DNA of 64,000 nt from contig CM060174.1 in the NCBI GenBank assembly GCA_030549775.1, positions 15,611,193 through 15,675,192 of the forward strand, read 5' to 3'. Below are positions 1-17,483 of the stretch, piece by piece. The DNA is from Tamarix chinensis. Lineage: Eukaryota > Streptophyta > Magnoliopsida > Caryophyllales > Tamaricaceae. Positions within the stretch are counted from its first letter, which is position 1, and the number at the start of each line of letters is the position of its first letter. Made by a program: the position numbers and the translations under genes. The notes under the pieces are model-generated. The model worked only from the letters and a program-made list of their open reading frames with translations. It made no database searches and was not told the origin of the DNA.

Positions 1-6043
<6,043 letters not shown>

Positions 6044-7835
6044 CATGTAAATTTAACTGTTAGCATTCGCGGCTGTTGACACTTGTTGGTCACAAGGCAA
6101 TAGGTGGCAAATTGATCATTTGAGTTAATTCAGTTCGAATCGTCTTGGTTCGGATTAAAATTAGACTTATTTTACAATTAGTTTGGGTATATTTGGTTCA
6201 AATTTAAGTTTTGGTTGTATTAGATCAAGTCAATTTTTGAACTAGTAAGTTTTTTTCTTCTTTTCGTTGTTTTAATTTGGGTTTAATTTGACTATAGAGA
6301 CTTTGGGTTTTATTGGGTATAGGTCAGGTGAAATTAATTTATATCAACTTTGATGTAATTTGTTGTAACAAACAAATTATGAATTTTTCGATGACACTGT
6401 TCTTTTTTGTTTAAATAGGTTAAATCTATATATTTGGATCAAATTATGTATATGTGACAATGAATTTACTAGATTAATAAATTTTGTGGAGCTAATAGAG
6501 GTTTTGTTATAGTTTATATAAATATTAGGATGCCAGTAGGTTAGGATTGTTTTAGGTAAAATATCAAATTATATGTAAAATTAATTATCAATAAAATAAA
6601 ATATTAGGAAATTTGCAAATTAGCCTAATGTTAGCTATTGTTTTTATATGATATAAATAAATTTACATTTTACCAAGCTCGGTCAACTTTTCATATTTGA
6701 TTTCTTGAAAGAAAGATGTACATGACATAAGTTGGTACTTTATTTAGGGTTCATTTGGTAAATTAGTATCTAATTTGAATTTAACATAAAGTTATGTACA
6801 TTGACATTTTTGTACCTGTATTTTACTATTGATGTATTAATTTGATTTTTTTATAGTAATTGGTGATAAAAATAGAGGTGCTTTTAAAATTTTATAAAAA
6901 AATAATATGTCAAGTCAAAAATAATATATGGATAAGATAGTTGTCATTACCTAATTTATTGTGATTTGCCATTATATTACTTTTGCTAAATCTATCAAAG
7001 AATACAACTATAAATCTATAAGAGTACAATTATAAATCAATTTTTTTAGTTAATATTATGATTATAATTTTTTTAATCCATTTGAGTATGTTTGCTTTTC
7101 ATTTTATGTTTGGGTTTGGATAATGTTGGGTATTGGTCTTTTGAAATCTGATTAGTTTAGATACGAGTTTTTATCAGCTGAAAAAAATTTAAAATAAATT
7201 TTTAGCTTGAGTCAGGTTATTTTAAGTCTTGAATTAAGATTGATTTTTAATTTTATCGATAAAAAATTAAGTTTGAGTTTACATTATTAGGTTTAGATAA
7301 TTGAGTTTAGCTAAGTTTTGTCATATTATATGAATTCAACTTTTTTGTCCCACAAATTTAAACTCAGTTGATCTTATTTATAGACCTAAACCTACAGTAT
7401 TAAACATTGTACTTATCCTATTCGAACAAAATAGAATGGCTATTGTAAAGATAGTGTGAACAAGTATGAATTAAATTTGCTGATTAATGAAAAGGTACGG
7501 GAGAAATCTGGACGTAACATTCTCAAGTGGAACACCGGTGGATTAGTGCTTTAGGAGTCGCAAAAGCTTGTGATTTATAAGGGGGATACTTATTACCCTG
7601 TGGTAGTTAATATTTTTTCTATTAGTAATCTTAATATTATTATAATTAATAACTTTAATATAATTATAATTAATGTTTTATTTCTTATAGTATTGATTTA
7701 TAATTCACCTTCCTAAAAAGTGAAGGAGGCTTCCATGAGTCATGCTTTCTTACGAACCTTTTCTATTTTGTATGCTAATAAAATCATTTAATAATAATTT
7801 TAAATTTTTTGTTGCTACTATTACATAACCTAAAA
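6044..7835. other. 3' flank of monooxygenase gene and AT-rich intergenic DNA
   Basis: The first few hundred bases should hold the 3' UTR, but no poly(A) signal stands out from the AT-rich background. The rest is AT-rich with runs such as GGTTTGG/TTGGGT that may be an old repeat. No gene is seen. Confidence 0.4.
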
Positions 7836-7849
7836 TCAGAAGATGCACA

Positions 7850-7987
7850 CTCGGACTAATGGTCCGGCAGCCGTTGAAACAAATTGCCGATTCCGAGTTT
7901 GAGTCCCACTCCCACTCGTGCCCGGGTCTCCCCCGGTTCCCACTCTCCCCCTCCCTGTGTTCCTCAAACAAAAGAAAAAAAAATAAT
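7850..7987 (+). mobile_element. SINE-like retroposon with 14-bp target-site duplication
   Basis: The 138-bp insert has tRNA-like pol III signals: a box A-like GGACTAATGG near 7853 and a box B-like GAGTTTGAGTCCC about 45 bp downstream. A C-rich body is followed by an A-rich tail (CAAAAGAAAAAAAAATAA). It is flanked by TCAGAAGATGCACA (7836-7849) and TCAGAAAATGCACA (7988-8001), one mismatch in 14. Together these fit a tRNA-derived SINE. The family is not recognised. Confidence 0.7.
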
Positions 7988-8001
7988 TCAGAAAATGCAC
8001 A

Positions 8002-8479
8002 TGATCACTTTTTTCGTGACATCTTTCTTTAAACCACAAATTCCAATGGGTTGTATTGTATATAGCACAATAGCACCCCAAATAACCAACATCCAACCCA
8101 CCCAAACCCACCAAGGAACCAAACAATCTCCCCCTCCCTTCACATAAAACACACCAATCCTAACCACTAAAACCACTGCAACACAACTTTGACATCTGAA
8201 TGAAAGACATAAAATGTCAGATACAACGTCTCATACAACCTCCTTGTGCCTCCACTACACCAGCCATGAGCATCCCCATTATCCTTATCGTCCTCCATCC
8301 TCAACCTTGTTGAGGTCCAAGCATTGTGGCAGGTGCGCACTAGTGGGATCAAAGAGCATTGCGCGTAGGAGAATAATAGAGCTTGAATAATTTAACACTT
8401 CAAAGGTGATAAAGAGAAAAGATGGACGGGTGCTTTTGGAGATATTAACATTTCTGGGGACTACCGCCTAAAAGAGAGA
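8002..8479. other. Expected 3' UTR / 3' LTR junction of the gypsy element; unresolved
   Basis: This follows the chromodomain end of the minus-strand gypsy element. A polypurine-like tract reads on the minus strand at about 8127-8140, but no LTR matching 21218-24469 follows. The 3' LTR has been lost or is too decayed to see. Confidence 0.35.
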
Positions 8480-10041
8480 GAACCCAAAACCTAATGTACC
8501 TGAGCCGGAGAGCTCGGGGGTACAACTTATGCATATCCTTCTTGGTCTCCTAGGTCACCTCTTCTACTCTATGATGACTCCAAAGAACCTTCACAAGCGA
8601 AACTGATCTCATCCAGGTCTATTGAATCTTGGTGTCGAGAATCCTTAAAAGCCTCTCCTCATAGGACAAAGAGTCTTGAGCTCAAACTCATCAAGTCTGA
8701 TCACGTAGGAAAAATCTGCAATGTACTTCAATTGAGAGACGTAGAAGACGTTACGAGCTCGAGCTAACTCTGGTGGAAGTGTGAGGTGACCTATAACCTC
8801 ACTAATCTTATCAAGAATCTCGTATGGACTAATATACCTTGAGCTTAGATTATCCTTCCTACCAAAACTTTGCACCCCTTTGGTGGGTGAGACCCTCAAC
8901 AAAACTCTATTCCCCAGCTCAAGTCCGTCACTATAGTGCCTCTGATCTATATACCTCTTCTGGCGACTCTAAGATTCTCTCATCCTATCTTAGATCAAGC
9001 AAACCTTCTGAATCATCTCCTTAATAATATTTGGTCTAAGTACCATAGCCTCGTTGATGTTTCTCCAACATAATGGTGTTTGACACTTACATCTGTGCAG
9101 TGCCTTAAAGGACTCCATCCCTATACTAGCATGAGAATTGTTGTTATATGACCACTCAACCAAGTGTAAACTCTCCTCCCAAATACCCCGAAAGTCCAAA
9201 ACACAAGCTTGTATCCTATCCTCGAGTGTCTAAATAGTCCTCTAATTCTTCCCATCTATAGCCAGGTAGAAGGCGGTACTCATCCTAAATCTTGTGTTAG
9301 TAGCCTTCTATAATTTCCCCATAAGTGTGAAAGGAATATGAAATCTCAGTCATAGACTATGTTAGTAGGTATACCATGCTTACTCACCACAAGCCCCATA
9401 TAAGCATCAACCATCTGATCTATACTCCAAGTCGACTTCCTCGGCACAAACACTGCTGATTTGGTTAACCTGTTGATGATCACCCGGATTGTGTCACACC
9501 CTTTGTAGGTCCTTAGTAGCCCATTCACAAAATTCATCGAGATGTAGTCCTACTTCCATCTTGGAATGTCTAAGGGTTGAACTAATCCCACAGGTCTCCA
9601 GAGCTTGATCTTTACCTTCTAACATGTCATATATCTTGACACAAACTCCACAACCTCTCACTTCTTATGAGGCCACTAGTAGATGTTCTTGATGTCCTGA
9701 TACAAATTATCCCATCCTAGATGGATAGAATGTGGAGTACCATGGCCCTCCTCTTGTATCTGGTGCTTCAAATCAATGCAACTCTAAGGTATACACTAAT
9801 GAACTTTATATCGAATGCTACCATCCTTGTCTATCAGAAATCCCTCTGCTCAACCATCCTCAATATTCTATTGATTTCTTTCAATCTTGACATCTCCATG
9901 ATATCTCGCTCAGATCTTATAGCAAACCATCGGCGTAATGGTCAAAGCACACATCTAGACCTTGAGGTCATACTCACTAAGATCCACCAACAAATGAGTA
10001 GCCACCACAAAAGCAATCAAAGAGTGAGGTATCTTCCTACT
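8480..10041 (-). pseudogene. gypsy integrase and chromodomain remnant
   Basis: Read on the minus strand from 10041, the start continues the RNase H end across the hAT insertion (DALSR then KIPHSL). An integrase zinc-binding remnant follows near 9650. The core domain is at 9537-9346 (RLTKSAVFVP and SKHGIPTNIV motifs) and 9199-8990 (EWSYNNNSHASIGM, PLCW). The C-terminal region at 8902-8645 contains SPYEILDKISEV and VFYVSQL. A chromodomain end near 8590-8500 reads VKVLW..HRVEEVT. Several stops and frameshifts interrupt it. Confidence 0.85.
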
Positions 10042-10054
10042 TAGACCTGGCAAA

Positions 10055-10400
10055 GTTGACCCAACCCGATCGACCCAACCCGAATAACCCGACTTGAAAC
10101 CCAATAGTAACCCGAAAAATAAAACCCGTTCATAACCCGAAAGCCCGAAACAACCCGATTCAATTTGGACCCGACCCGAATTTAGCTAACCCGATAAAGA
10201 CCCGAACCTAAATTGACCCGAATCGAAGTGACCAAAATCAATGATAACCCGAACTGAGCACACCTAAAACCCGACCCAACCCGAACTCCGACCCGAACCC
10301 AAACCGACCCGAACTCTAACCCGAACCTGAACCGACCCGAACTTTGACTTTAACCCGAACTAACCCGAACTCTAACCCGAACCCGAACCGACCCGAAGCA
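10055..10400. repeat. ACCCG-rich subterminal array, left end of first hAT-like element
   Basis: Dozens of ACCCGA/GACCCG units occur with irregular spacing. The array has no coding meaning; the same motif class occurs at the other end and in a second element at 47.8-52.2 kb. Confidence 0.85.
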
Positions 10401-10989
10401 GACTTGAATCGATAATTGATTATTCTTATTCATATATGATATTTTTAACTCCATACTCTTATTAATTTTTGAAACCATGTAAATAAATGCAAACATTTAT
10501 AAGCATAAATTTATATTTTTGCTTCACTTTGTTTGATAATTTCCTACAACTTAAACTCTACACTTTGGACCATAATAATAATACACTCATTGTATTAATT
10601 TTTATAAAAAAAAATTAAAGAAGAGAACCAAAGAAAAGGTTGAGGTCTGCCTCTCGTGCTATTTCATCCACCGTTCTTTTTGTCGTCGTTCCGTGCCCGG
10701 GCATCTTTCTGCTTCTCGCTTTCGAATTTCTTATTTATATTGGCTTAGAATTAGTCAGTTTAGAGTCAGACCCAATCATGCAAGAGTTTGTTTGTTACAG
10801 TGCTGAACCCAACTGCTAAATAAATTAGTGTAAGAAGCTTCACCGAGATGACTTGAGTGCATGTATTCTAGTTTCTAAAAGAGACAAAAATGGAAGCAGA
10901 TAACGATCCCATTATCTAGAATCAAATTGAATTAGGTCACCGAGATTCTACAAGCTAAGAGAAGACATCAAGATAAGCAGCCGTTTGCC
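10401..10989. other. hAT interior, unclassified
   Basis: AT-rich sequence is followed by a moderately GC-rich stretch (10620-10740). I recognise no gene. It may be intron or flank carried along with the AS1-like fragment. Confidence 0.35.
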
Positions 10990-11394
10990 GCCAATGGAGA
11001 TCATCACAGTACTCTGCTAGTATCACCGGCGGTGCACGACCTCGTCGAGTGTTACAAGGGGTTAGAAGAAGGGCACCGTGCATGGGCAGCTCACAGGAAA
11101 GAAGCATCTTGGAGGATAAAGAGGGTTGAGTTACAGTTGGAGTCGGAGAAGGCTTGCAGGAGAAGGGAGAAGATGGAAGAGATCGAGGCACAGATGAAGG
11201 CTCTTAGGGAAGAACAAAAGCTTGCTCTGGAAAGGATTGAGGCCAAGTACAGGGAGCAGTTGGCTGGGCTTAGGAGAGATGCTGAAGTTAAAGAACACAA
11301 GTTGGCCGACCAGTGGGCCGCTAAGCATCTACGGCTAGTTAAATTCCTTGAACAGATGGGCTGCAGCAGTAGCAGCAGGAGCCACGCTACATGA
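10990..11394 (+). pseudogene. AS1/PHANTASTICA (R2R3 MYB) C-terminal fragment captured in hAT element
   Basis: The open frame encodes a charged coiled coil with [60 protein letters not shown] and FLEQMGC, then a stop at 11392-11394. I recognise this as the conserved C-terminus of ASYMMETRIC LEAVES1 / PHANTASTICA / ROUGH SHEATH2, MYB proteins that repress KNOX genes in leaf primordia. The N-terminal MYB repeats and the middle of the protein are absent, and the frame is closed upstream by TAG near 10935. The fragment is free of stops and looks little diverged, suggesting recent capture or constraint. It probably makes no functional AS1. A coiled coil from another family is possible but less likely. 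Confidence 0.75.
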
Positions 11395-12699
11395 TCCTAA
11401 TTGTGTGCGGGGTGAGTTTTGTGGACAAATTACATTAAAGCATGACACAGTCGTCCGTTCGGTAACCATAGCCGATCGCAAGCTTCAGGATTGGGATCAT
11501 ATCGTCGATTCCCCTCAGCCTCAGGCCTCGCCCCCAAAAAAACTCTCCCTCTCCCTCTCTCCTTGTATACATACTAATACTATGGGACTTGAAAGATTGC
11601 AGCTGCATGTATACCAACTGATATGTAATATTTTGGTGTCATACCACCCCAATTTCCACTCCCCTCTTCAGTTGCATTTTTATTAGTTTCCTTCAACTGT
11701 CTTAATTCTGTCCATTCTGCAGTGTCAATGTCCTTTTGTTGCGTTGACCACTTTCCCTATTTAACAACACAACGCTCAATAAATATCTTCCGGTCTGGGC
11801 TTTACATTATTTGTTAGAATAAAATAATAAAGCTAGATAATTATCAAAATTAACGATATAATAAATGTTTTACAGGCGATACAATTATATATTGAATGGG
11901 CGTGCCAAATGGTATGGATGTGATAGTCGGACTCGCTTAAAAAAAAATCACGGGTCTTTTATTTAATTTATTCATTTTTTTTCCTTTCATTTGAAGGAGA
12001 CGTGCAACAATCAATTTGCATAAGCCGCAAATACTAAGGATAAAGTGACCATGGCCTTTGAAGGGATTTTACTCCGACTATGGGCGCAGTCATTCAATGA
12101 CTTCACCCCTCCAAGTTTACACTTGCCCGACTTCACACTTCAAGGTTTACTCACATTCCTCGAACTCGTTTCCATTCAAATTAGAGAGTCTGTATTACTC
12201 TCTGGTTCCCCGCTCTCTTTCTCTTTTCATTCAGTCTCAGTCTCGCATCTCTCTCATTCTTTCATGTATTTTTGACTCATTCTCTCGTTCTCTTCTTCTA
12301 GTGGTGCAAGCTATGTAATTTTTTTGGGGTTCGACGGTGAGGAGAAGGAGATGTATGATATATTTTTGTCGTTGGCAGGCTAGCAAACGACGGCAAATTG
12401 GATGAGGAAGCGAGAGGAATGGTGCAATGAACGAGATCTGGTATCGTGGGAAGAGATCAACTTGTCTCTTTTATCTCTGCTTGTCTTGATGTATGTACCA
12501 AAACGGCTGTTTGTCTCTAAAAGAGATAAATGCATGTACCAAAACGGTCATTGTGCAAAATAAATGCAGAGATAAAGGGCACTGAAACTTCAAATAAATG
12601 CATGTCTCCACAATGGAGGAAGGACCGAAGAAGACTAAATCTATGAATTAATGGAAGAAGACTGAATCTGCGAATTACCTCAAATAATTAGATTGGCTG
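11395..12699. other. hAT interior, unclassified
   Basis: The first part may be the 3' UTR of the captured gene. At 12490-12620 the motif TGTACCAAAACGG occurs twice near GAGATAAA repeats. No gene is recognised; the reading frames at 12045-12318 look spurious. Confidence 0.35.
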
Positions 12700-13330
12700 C
12701 GAATTACCACCTCGACGGTTGTTTGGCGATGGTGGACAATTGTTCATCGGGTTACTGTGCAGTTAGGGAGCTGGGAGTAGGGGTTGCGATGGTTGGGATA
12801 GTCGGATAGGTGTGTTGGATGTGGATGGGAGCCTGGTTGCCTGGGGCAGAAATAAATGCAGAAAGAAGATGAGGGAGGAGCTGGGGATACAGTGGTCGAA
12901 AGGCGTCAGAGGAGAGGAAGAAAAGGAGAAGGGTCTCGTCGGTGGCTTGCACAGTTGCACGGTTGGTGTGGGTTGGTGTTGCACTGCTGCGGATTGAAGG
13001 CAGGAGAAACGAGAAAGGTGCACGCAGAGTCGCAGATGCAGGGAGAGTTGGCTGAACCGAAAATAACAGAGGGAGGAAAGCTGGAAAGGTCTGTTTGCCT
13101 GTTTGGTTGGGCAGAACCGCAGAGGGCTGGGAGCCTGGGACTGCTGGGTGTTGTTTGGTGCTGCTGCTGCCGTGCTGTGCTGGTGTCGTGTGCGTGTGTA
13201 TATGTGTATAAATCATATAATTGGTTGCAGGAGGTGGAGTAAAGGATGAAAGTGAGGGAGACAGAAGAGTGTCTACGGGGATGGGATAGCCGGATAGCAA
13301 AGGACGGAGGGAGAGAAAGAGGGAGAGAAG
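12700..13330 (-). repeat. CT-rich LTR-like block (minus strand)
   Basis: On the minus strand this is a C/T-rich, GC-elevated block followed by CCxCC- and CAGCAG-rich sequence, like the transcribed-leader block in the gypsy LTRs at 26.3-27.1 and 34.5-34.8 kb. It probably is a piece of such an LTR, although no LTR ends are seen. The 211-codon reading frame here is low-complexity and not believable as a protein. Confidence 0.4.
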
Positions 13331-15599
13331 AAAAAAAAAATATATAATATATATACATATATAATATGATATATAATTATATATCATATTTTAAATTTAG
13401 TTCGGATAAATTAAAATATCAGATAGAAAAATAATTTGATTGGAGATATATTTAAATAAACAAAGAAGATAAAAATAATTGGAAATAATTTTTTGGAATT
13501 TATTTTTGGTTACGAGTCACGACTATTAATAAAATAATTCCGATCAAAGTAAACCGATCTAAGATAGATATAAATAAAATAAAAAGGTAAAAATAATTAA
13601 GAATAATTTTTATAAAATAAATTTTAGGTTACTGATCAAAAGATTATTAATAAAATAATTTAAAATACGATTTACAGGTAAAACTAGGATTAATTTAAAT
13701 AACCTAATCTCTATCAAAATTTTAACCTAATTAAATTTATACTTAAACCGTTGAAATAATACGAAAAATAATAATACTTTTAAAATTAAACCCTCTAAAA
13801 TAATAAGATTTAGGTAAAATATTAAAAAAAATATAAAGTTACTAGAAAATTAAAAATATTTTAACTAATATCTTATTATAGTTTATATACAAATTAAGGG
13901 GGTTAGACCAATAAGAATTAAGTAAAACATTTAATAGGGGACAAAGTGTTAAAAAAATATTTAGTATTTAATGTATAAAAAATAAAATGAGTTAAAAATG
14001 AAACTTTTAAATAAAATTTAATCATTGTAAGATTTTGAGTTTATTTTCTCATAGTATTTAAATGTAATAATTAGATATATAATGTTATTATTAATTATAA
14101 TTATCATTTAATTTAAAGATAAAAGTTATTTGTATTTCTAACCCTAATTAAATTTTGAGACTAAATTATATATGTAATTTATTCACAGCATGTTTAACAT
14201 TTACATCTTTATACTTTACAACCTATAAAGTTATTGGATATTTTAAAGCTTTATTAACTTTACAACCAACTAGGGATAATATTAGTTAGGCATGATATTG
14301 AGCTAAAAGATCTGAAGGGAGTCAAGGATGAGTCATCATCATCAAGTTTGCAATGACAACAGATATAACACCTCACAATCCTCACTAAGAATATCAGATT
14401 AAGATTAATACTTCAAATAATCAAAGGCTTATAAGGAGTAGCTATTAACTAAAAATAGGTTGGTTGAGAAAGGTACGAATGGACCAATGTGTAAGATATG
14501 TGAACAAGTAACTTAGACTTTGGTGCATGAGATTAATGATTTTCCAATTACCCAAGTGTTTTATTTGGATGATGATAATCCATAGAAAAGTTGTATAATA
14601 TAAAAAGACAATAAATTTGATTGAGTCTATTTCATAATCTAACACTTAGATGATGAGACGTTAAAAATGATGTGTACACTAATATGGGTTATTTGAAGGA
14701 ATTGAAATAGGAGGAGATCAAATGACTTTGCATCGATTCAATGACCAAAGAATATTATTGAGGATACCATGCTCTTGCTTCTAGAATAATTAACAAAGGA
14801 AGTGCATGATCCACCATGTTAGCAATTATAAGAACGAAGGAGATGGATGATATGCATGTTGAATTGTTGATGCAAATTGAACATGAACAATGCAGGAAAA
14901 GTAATATAGGAAATCATGAAAATTATAATTGTAATTTAAGATGTAAAAGGCGATATATTGTCACTTATTAGCTATGTTGTAACCATTATAAATATCTATC
15001 GACATATTTATAATTATAATATAGATAATTGTCTTAAGACATCAGACATACAATATAGAATTTAGTGTGCTATGATAGAGTATTGTTTTACTAAGTTAGG
15101 CATTGAGACAAATTCATTGGAAGTGGGGTAGGGTTTATAATCATAAGACAACATTGATATTTCATTTTTTATAAAGTTATTGATGATTGTGATTTTTATT
15201 TATCACATATTTATTTATTGTATATTAAAATCTATTGTTGAAAATGAAAAATAGTGACAATGTCACACTGAAAAATTAAAAAACCACAGCAAAAGAAGCT
15301 AAAACCAAACTAATAGTAATAGGATAAGGTCGCACTAATATGGCTAGGAAAAAACTCTCTTATTTTAAATTGTGATGGTGGTGTGTTCAAAGATTTTATT
15401 AGTATTCTAAAAATACTTAAAGTTAATTTTGTAAAAATTAAAAATAATTTTATTTTATTTCATACAAGTTCCAATTTTCAAACTCGTTATCGATCATGAT
15501 TCATACTGTTATAAATAATACCTAATTTGAGTTTTTTGATTTGACCTAAAATCTATAGACCTGAAATAGACCCAAATTTGAAAAACTCGATAGATATGA
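13331..15599. other. AT-rich hAT interior, no gene seen
   Basis: Very AT-rich DNA with many short A/T runs. The stretch 14280-15100 is less biased and might be a decayed transposon gene, but no frame can be followed. Confidence 0.35.
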
Positions 15600-17169
15600 C
15601 ACTTAGTTGATCTTATTCACATCCGACCCATAAGTGACTGATGCACTGTCGTATGCACAACAAATTTAACAAATAAATCCTAATCCCCAAATACGTAGTA
15701 TATGGCAAGAAGGAGTCGAACCCACAAGGAATGACGTTTTAATCACTAATTTTGCTATTGATGTTATAAACCCGTTTGTACAATTTTCATTGATTCCTAA
15801 CTAAATTCAATTATACTAAGGCTTTAACCACGACTTTACAATTAGGGAAGGATTGAATTGGTGATGGAATTAAAATGCCATACATTCACATACAAGAATG
15901 ATTCTAAATAGTTTAATGTTGACTTAAGAAATTCAGAATAATAATTTCTATACTTCCTCTCAACCTTAATAAATTGAATATGCTCTCAATTTATTTTTGT
16001 ACCCAATTAATAACCTAGGTTACGAACACTAGATTCAATTAATGGTAGCATTATGAACGGGAAGTAGCCAACTACAATCATAATCACACAAGCTCGGATC
16101 ATGCAATTGCACGAATTAATGGTCTTTTTGCTACTATAGACAAATTAATTAACAATTTCGGATTAATTTCATTGTCTTAGCAAAGACTAAGTCCTAAACC
16201 AAATAGGTGATCAATCTAATCAGTTCAAGAATCTTAATCTATGATATGGAATCATTCAATTCAGACCATTAATTCAATTAAACCTCATGTAGAATCAAAC
16301 ATTTAAATTATGAAATGATAATTACGTTATGATTCCATCTTCAATTCATCCTACCCTGTTCTACTTATTCAAATTTCTGCATACTCACAATTCATACAAT
16401 TATACAGAAATACTAAAAGTTAATGACAATAACACATTCACAAATTCTATTATTTCAACAATTAGATAACAATGAAATGATCACAAGTAAAATTACATAA
16501 AAACTACTTAGATTCTGCAAAATGGAAATACAGAAATTTACAAAGGAATAGAGGAAACTTATCAATTGAAGTGCAGAATGTCAAATCATCAATAGAATTC
16601 AAGAAGATCAAAGATTGGAATTGTGCATTACATGTATGTTCTAAAGGAATAAAGGAAGAAAAATACATTCGATCCTTTTTCTCTCGATATCCCGAACTCT
16701 GTTTTCATATCCAATTTTATCAGAAACAAGTCGCGTGGCAGTTACACATTTTTAATCGAAAACACGGTCCGTGTTTATGAAACACGGGACCCCCGTGTTT
16801 TCTTCCAACCGTTCTGCTGACAAAGCTTTACCGACCGCCATTCGGGATAAATAACACGGTCCGTGTTATGGAAACACGGGACCCCCGTGTTTTTGACTCT
16901 TCCACTCAATTCCTTTGAAAGTTTGAGCTTCACTTCTCTTGATATATTTGTTCCCTTTCCAACTTTTCTCTCCTTGATTCGGCATTTCTTGATGTGTTCT
17001 CTACTTGATTTCTTCTTCTCATTGATTTCTCCTTGAATTTCTTCAATTCTTTTCTTTCCTGTAAAACTTATTCAAAGGAGGAAAACTCGACGAAAAGATT
17101 AAATCTAGTAGAAATTATGAGGGATAAATGATATTTTTAGACATGAAAATAATCAATAAATCTTATCTA
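15600..17169. repeat. Probable LTR or retroelement remnant with CACGG palindromes
   Basis: A GTCGAACCCACAAGGAATG motif (about 15716) and a long non-coding stretch resemble retroelement LTR or leader DNA. Near its end two palindromic blocks occur (16758-16892). No LTR ends or duplications were identified. Confidence 0.35.
16758..16892. repeat. Duplicated palindromic CACGG block
   Basis: AACACGGTCCGTGTT and AAACACGGGACCCCCGTGTTT, both self-complementary, occur twice about 91 bp apart. A weaker relative (AAACACGGACCATGTTT) lies at 20608-20624 in the gypsy leader. Confidence 0.7.
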
Positions 17170-17462
17170 TCAATGACCTGAACCCGAACCCGAACCCAAA
17201 CCTAACCCGAATTCTATAGACCCGAGTCAAACCCGAAATAGACCCGAACCCGAGAAATCCGAAGAACCAAGCATTGACCCGACCCGAATCACACCCGACC
17301 TGTCAATTAACCCGAATCGAACCCGAACCCGACCCAAAGCAACATAACCCGAACCAGACCCGAACCGAATTAGACCCGAACCCGAACCCGACTCGATTGT
17401 ATAGCAAATAAAAGTTGACCCGACCCATATCAACCCGACCCTAACCCGACCCAAATGACCCG
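17170..17462. repeat. ACCCG-rich subterminal array, right end of first hAT-like element
   Basis: ACCCGA units run in the same strand orientation as at the left end (10055-10400). Reading frames here only translate the repeat. Confidence 0.85.
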
Positions 17463-17483
17463 TTTGCCACCTCTATTCCTACT

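Larger units (their letters stand above)
10042..17475. mobile_element. 7.4-kb non-autonomous hAT-like element with captured gene fragment
   Basis: The element is bounded by an exact 8-bp duplication TTCCTACT (10034-10041 and 17476-17483) and by inverted termini TAGACCTGGCAAA (left) and TAGAGGTGGCAAA (right, reverse complement), which differ at two of 13 positions. These are hAT hallmarks. It sits exactly in the gypsy reading frame at the end of RNase H. Both ends hold arrays of ACCCG motifs, in direct rather than inverted orientation. No transposase is visible, so it would depend on an outside source. It carries the 3' end of an AS1/PHANTASTICA-type gene at 10990-11394, plus LTR-like debris. 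Boundaries are firm. Confidence 0.85.

Noticed and set aside
7853..7910. A tRNA gene
   Set aside because: Box A and box B-like motifs occur, but no cloverleaf can be drawn, and an A-rich tail with flanking repeats shows a retroposon.
12752..13387. 211-codon minus-strand reading frame
   Set aside because: Low-complexity sequence rich in Ser, Pro, Thr and Leu, in a CT-rich LTR-like block, with overlapping frames of similar composition on both strands.
17227..17454. Gly/Arg/Val-rich frame (also 47793-48016 and 51910-52092)
   Set aside because: These only translate the ACCCG arrays. They change frame freely and match nothing outside the repeats.
10042..17475. Helitron as an alternative to hAT
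   Set aside because: An exact 8-bp duplication and inverted termini are present; Helitrons make no duplication and need a 3' CTRR hairpin end, which is not seen.
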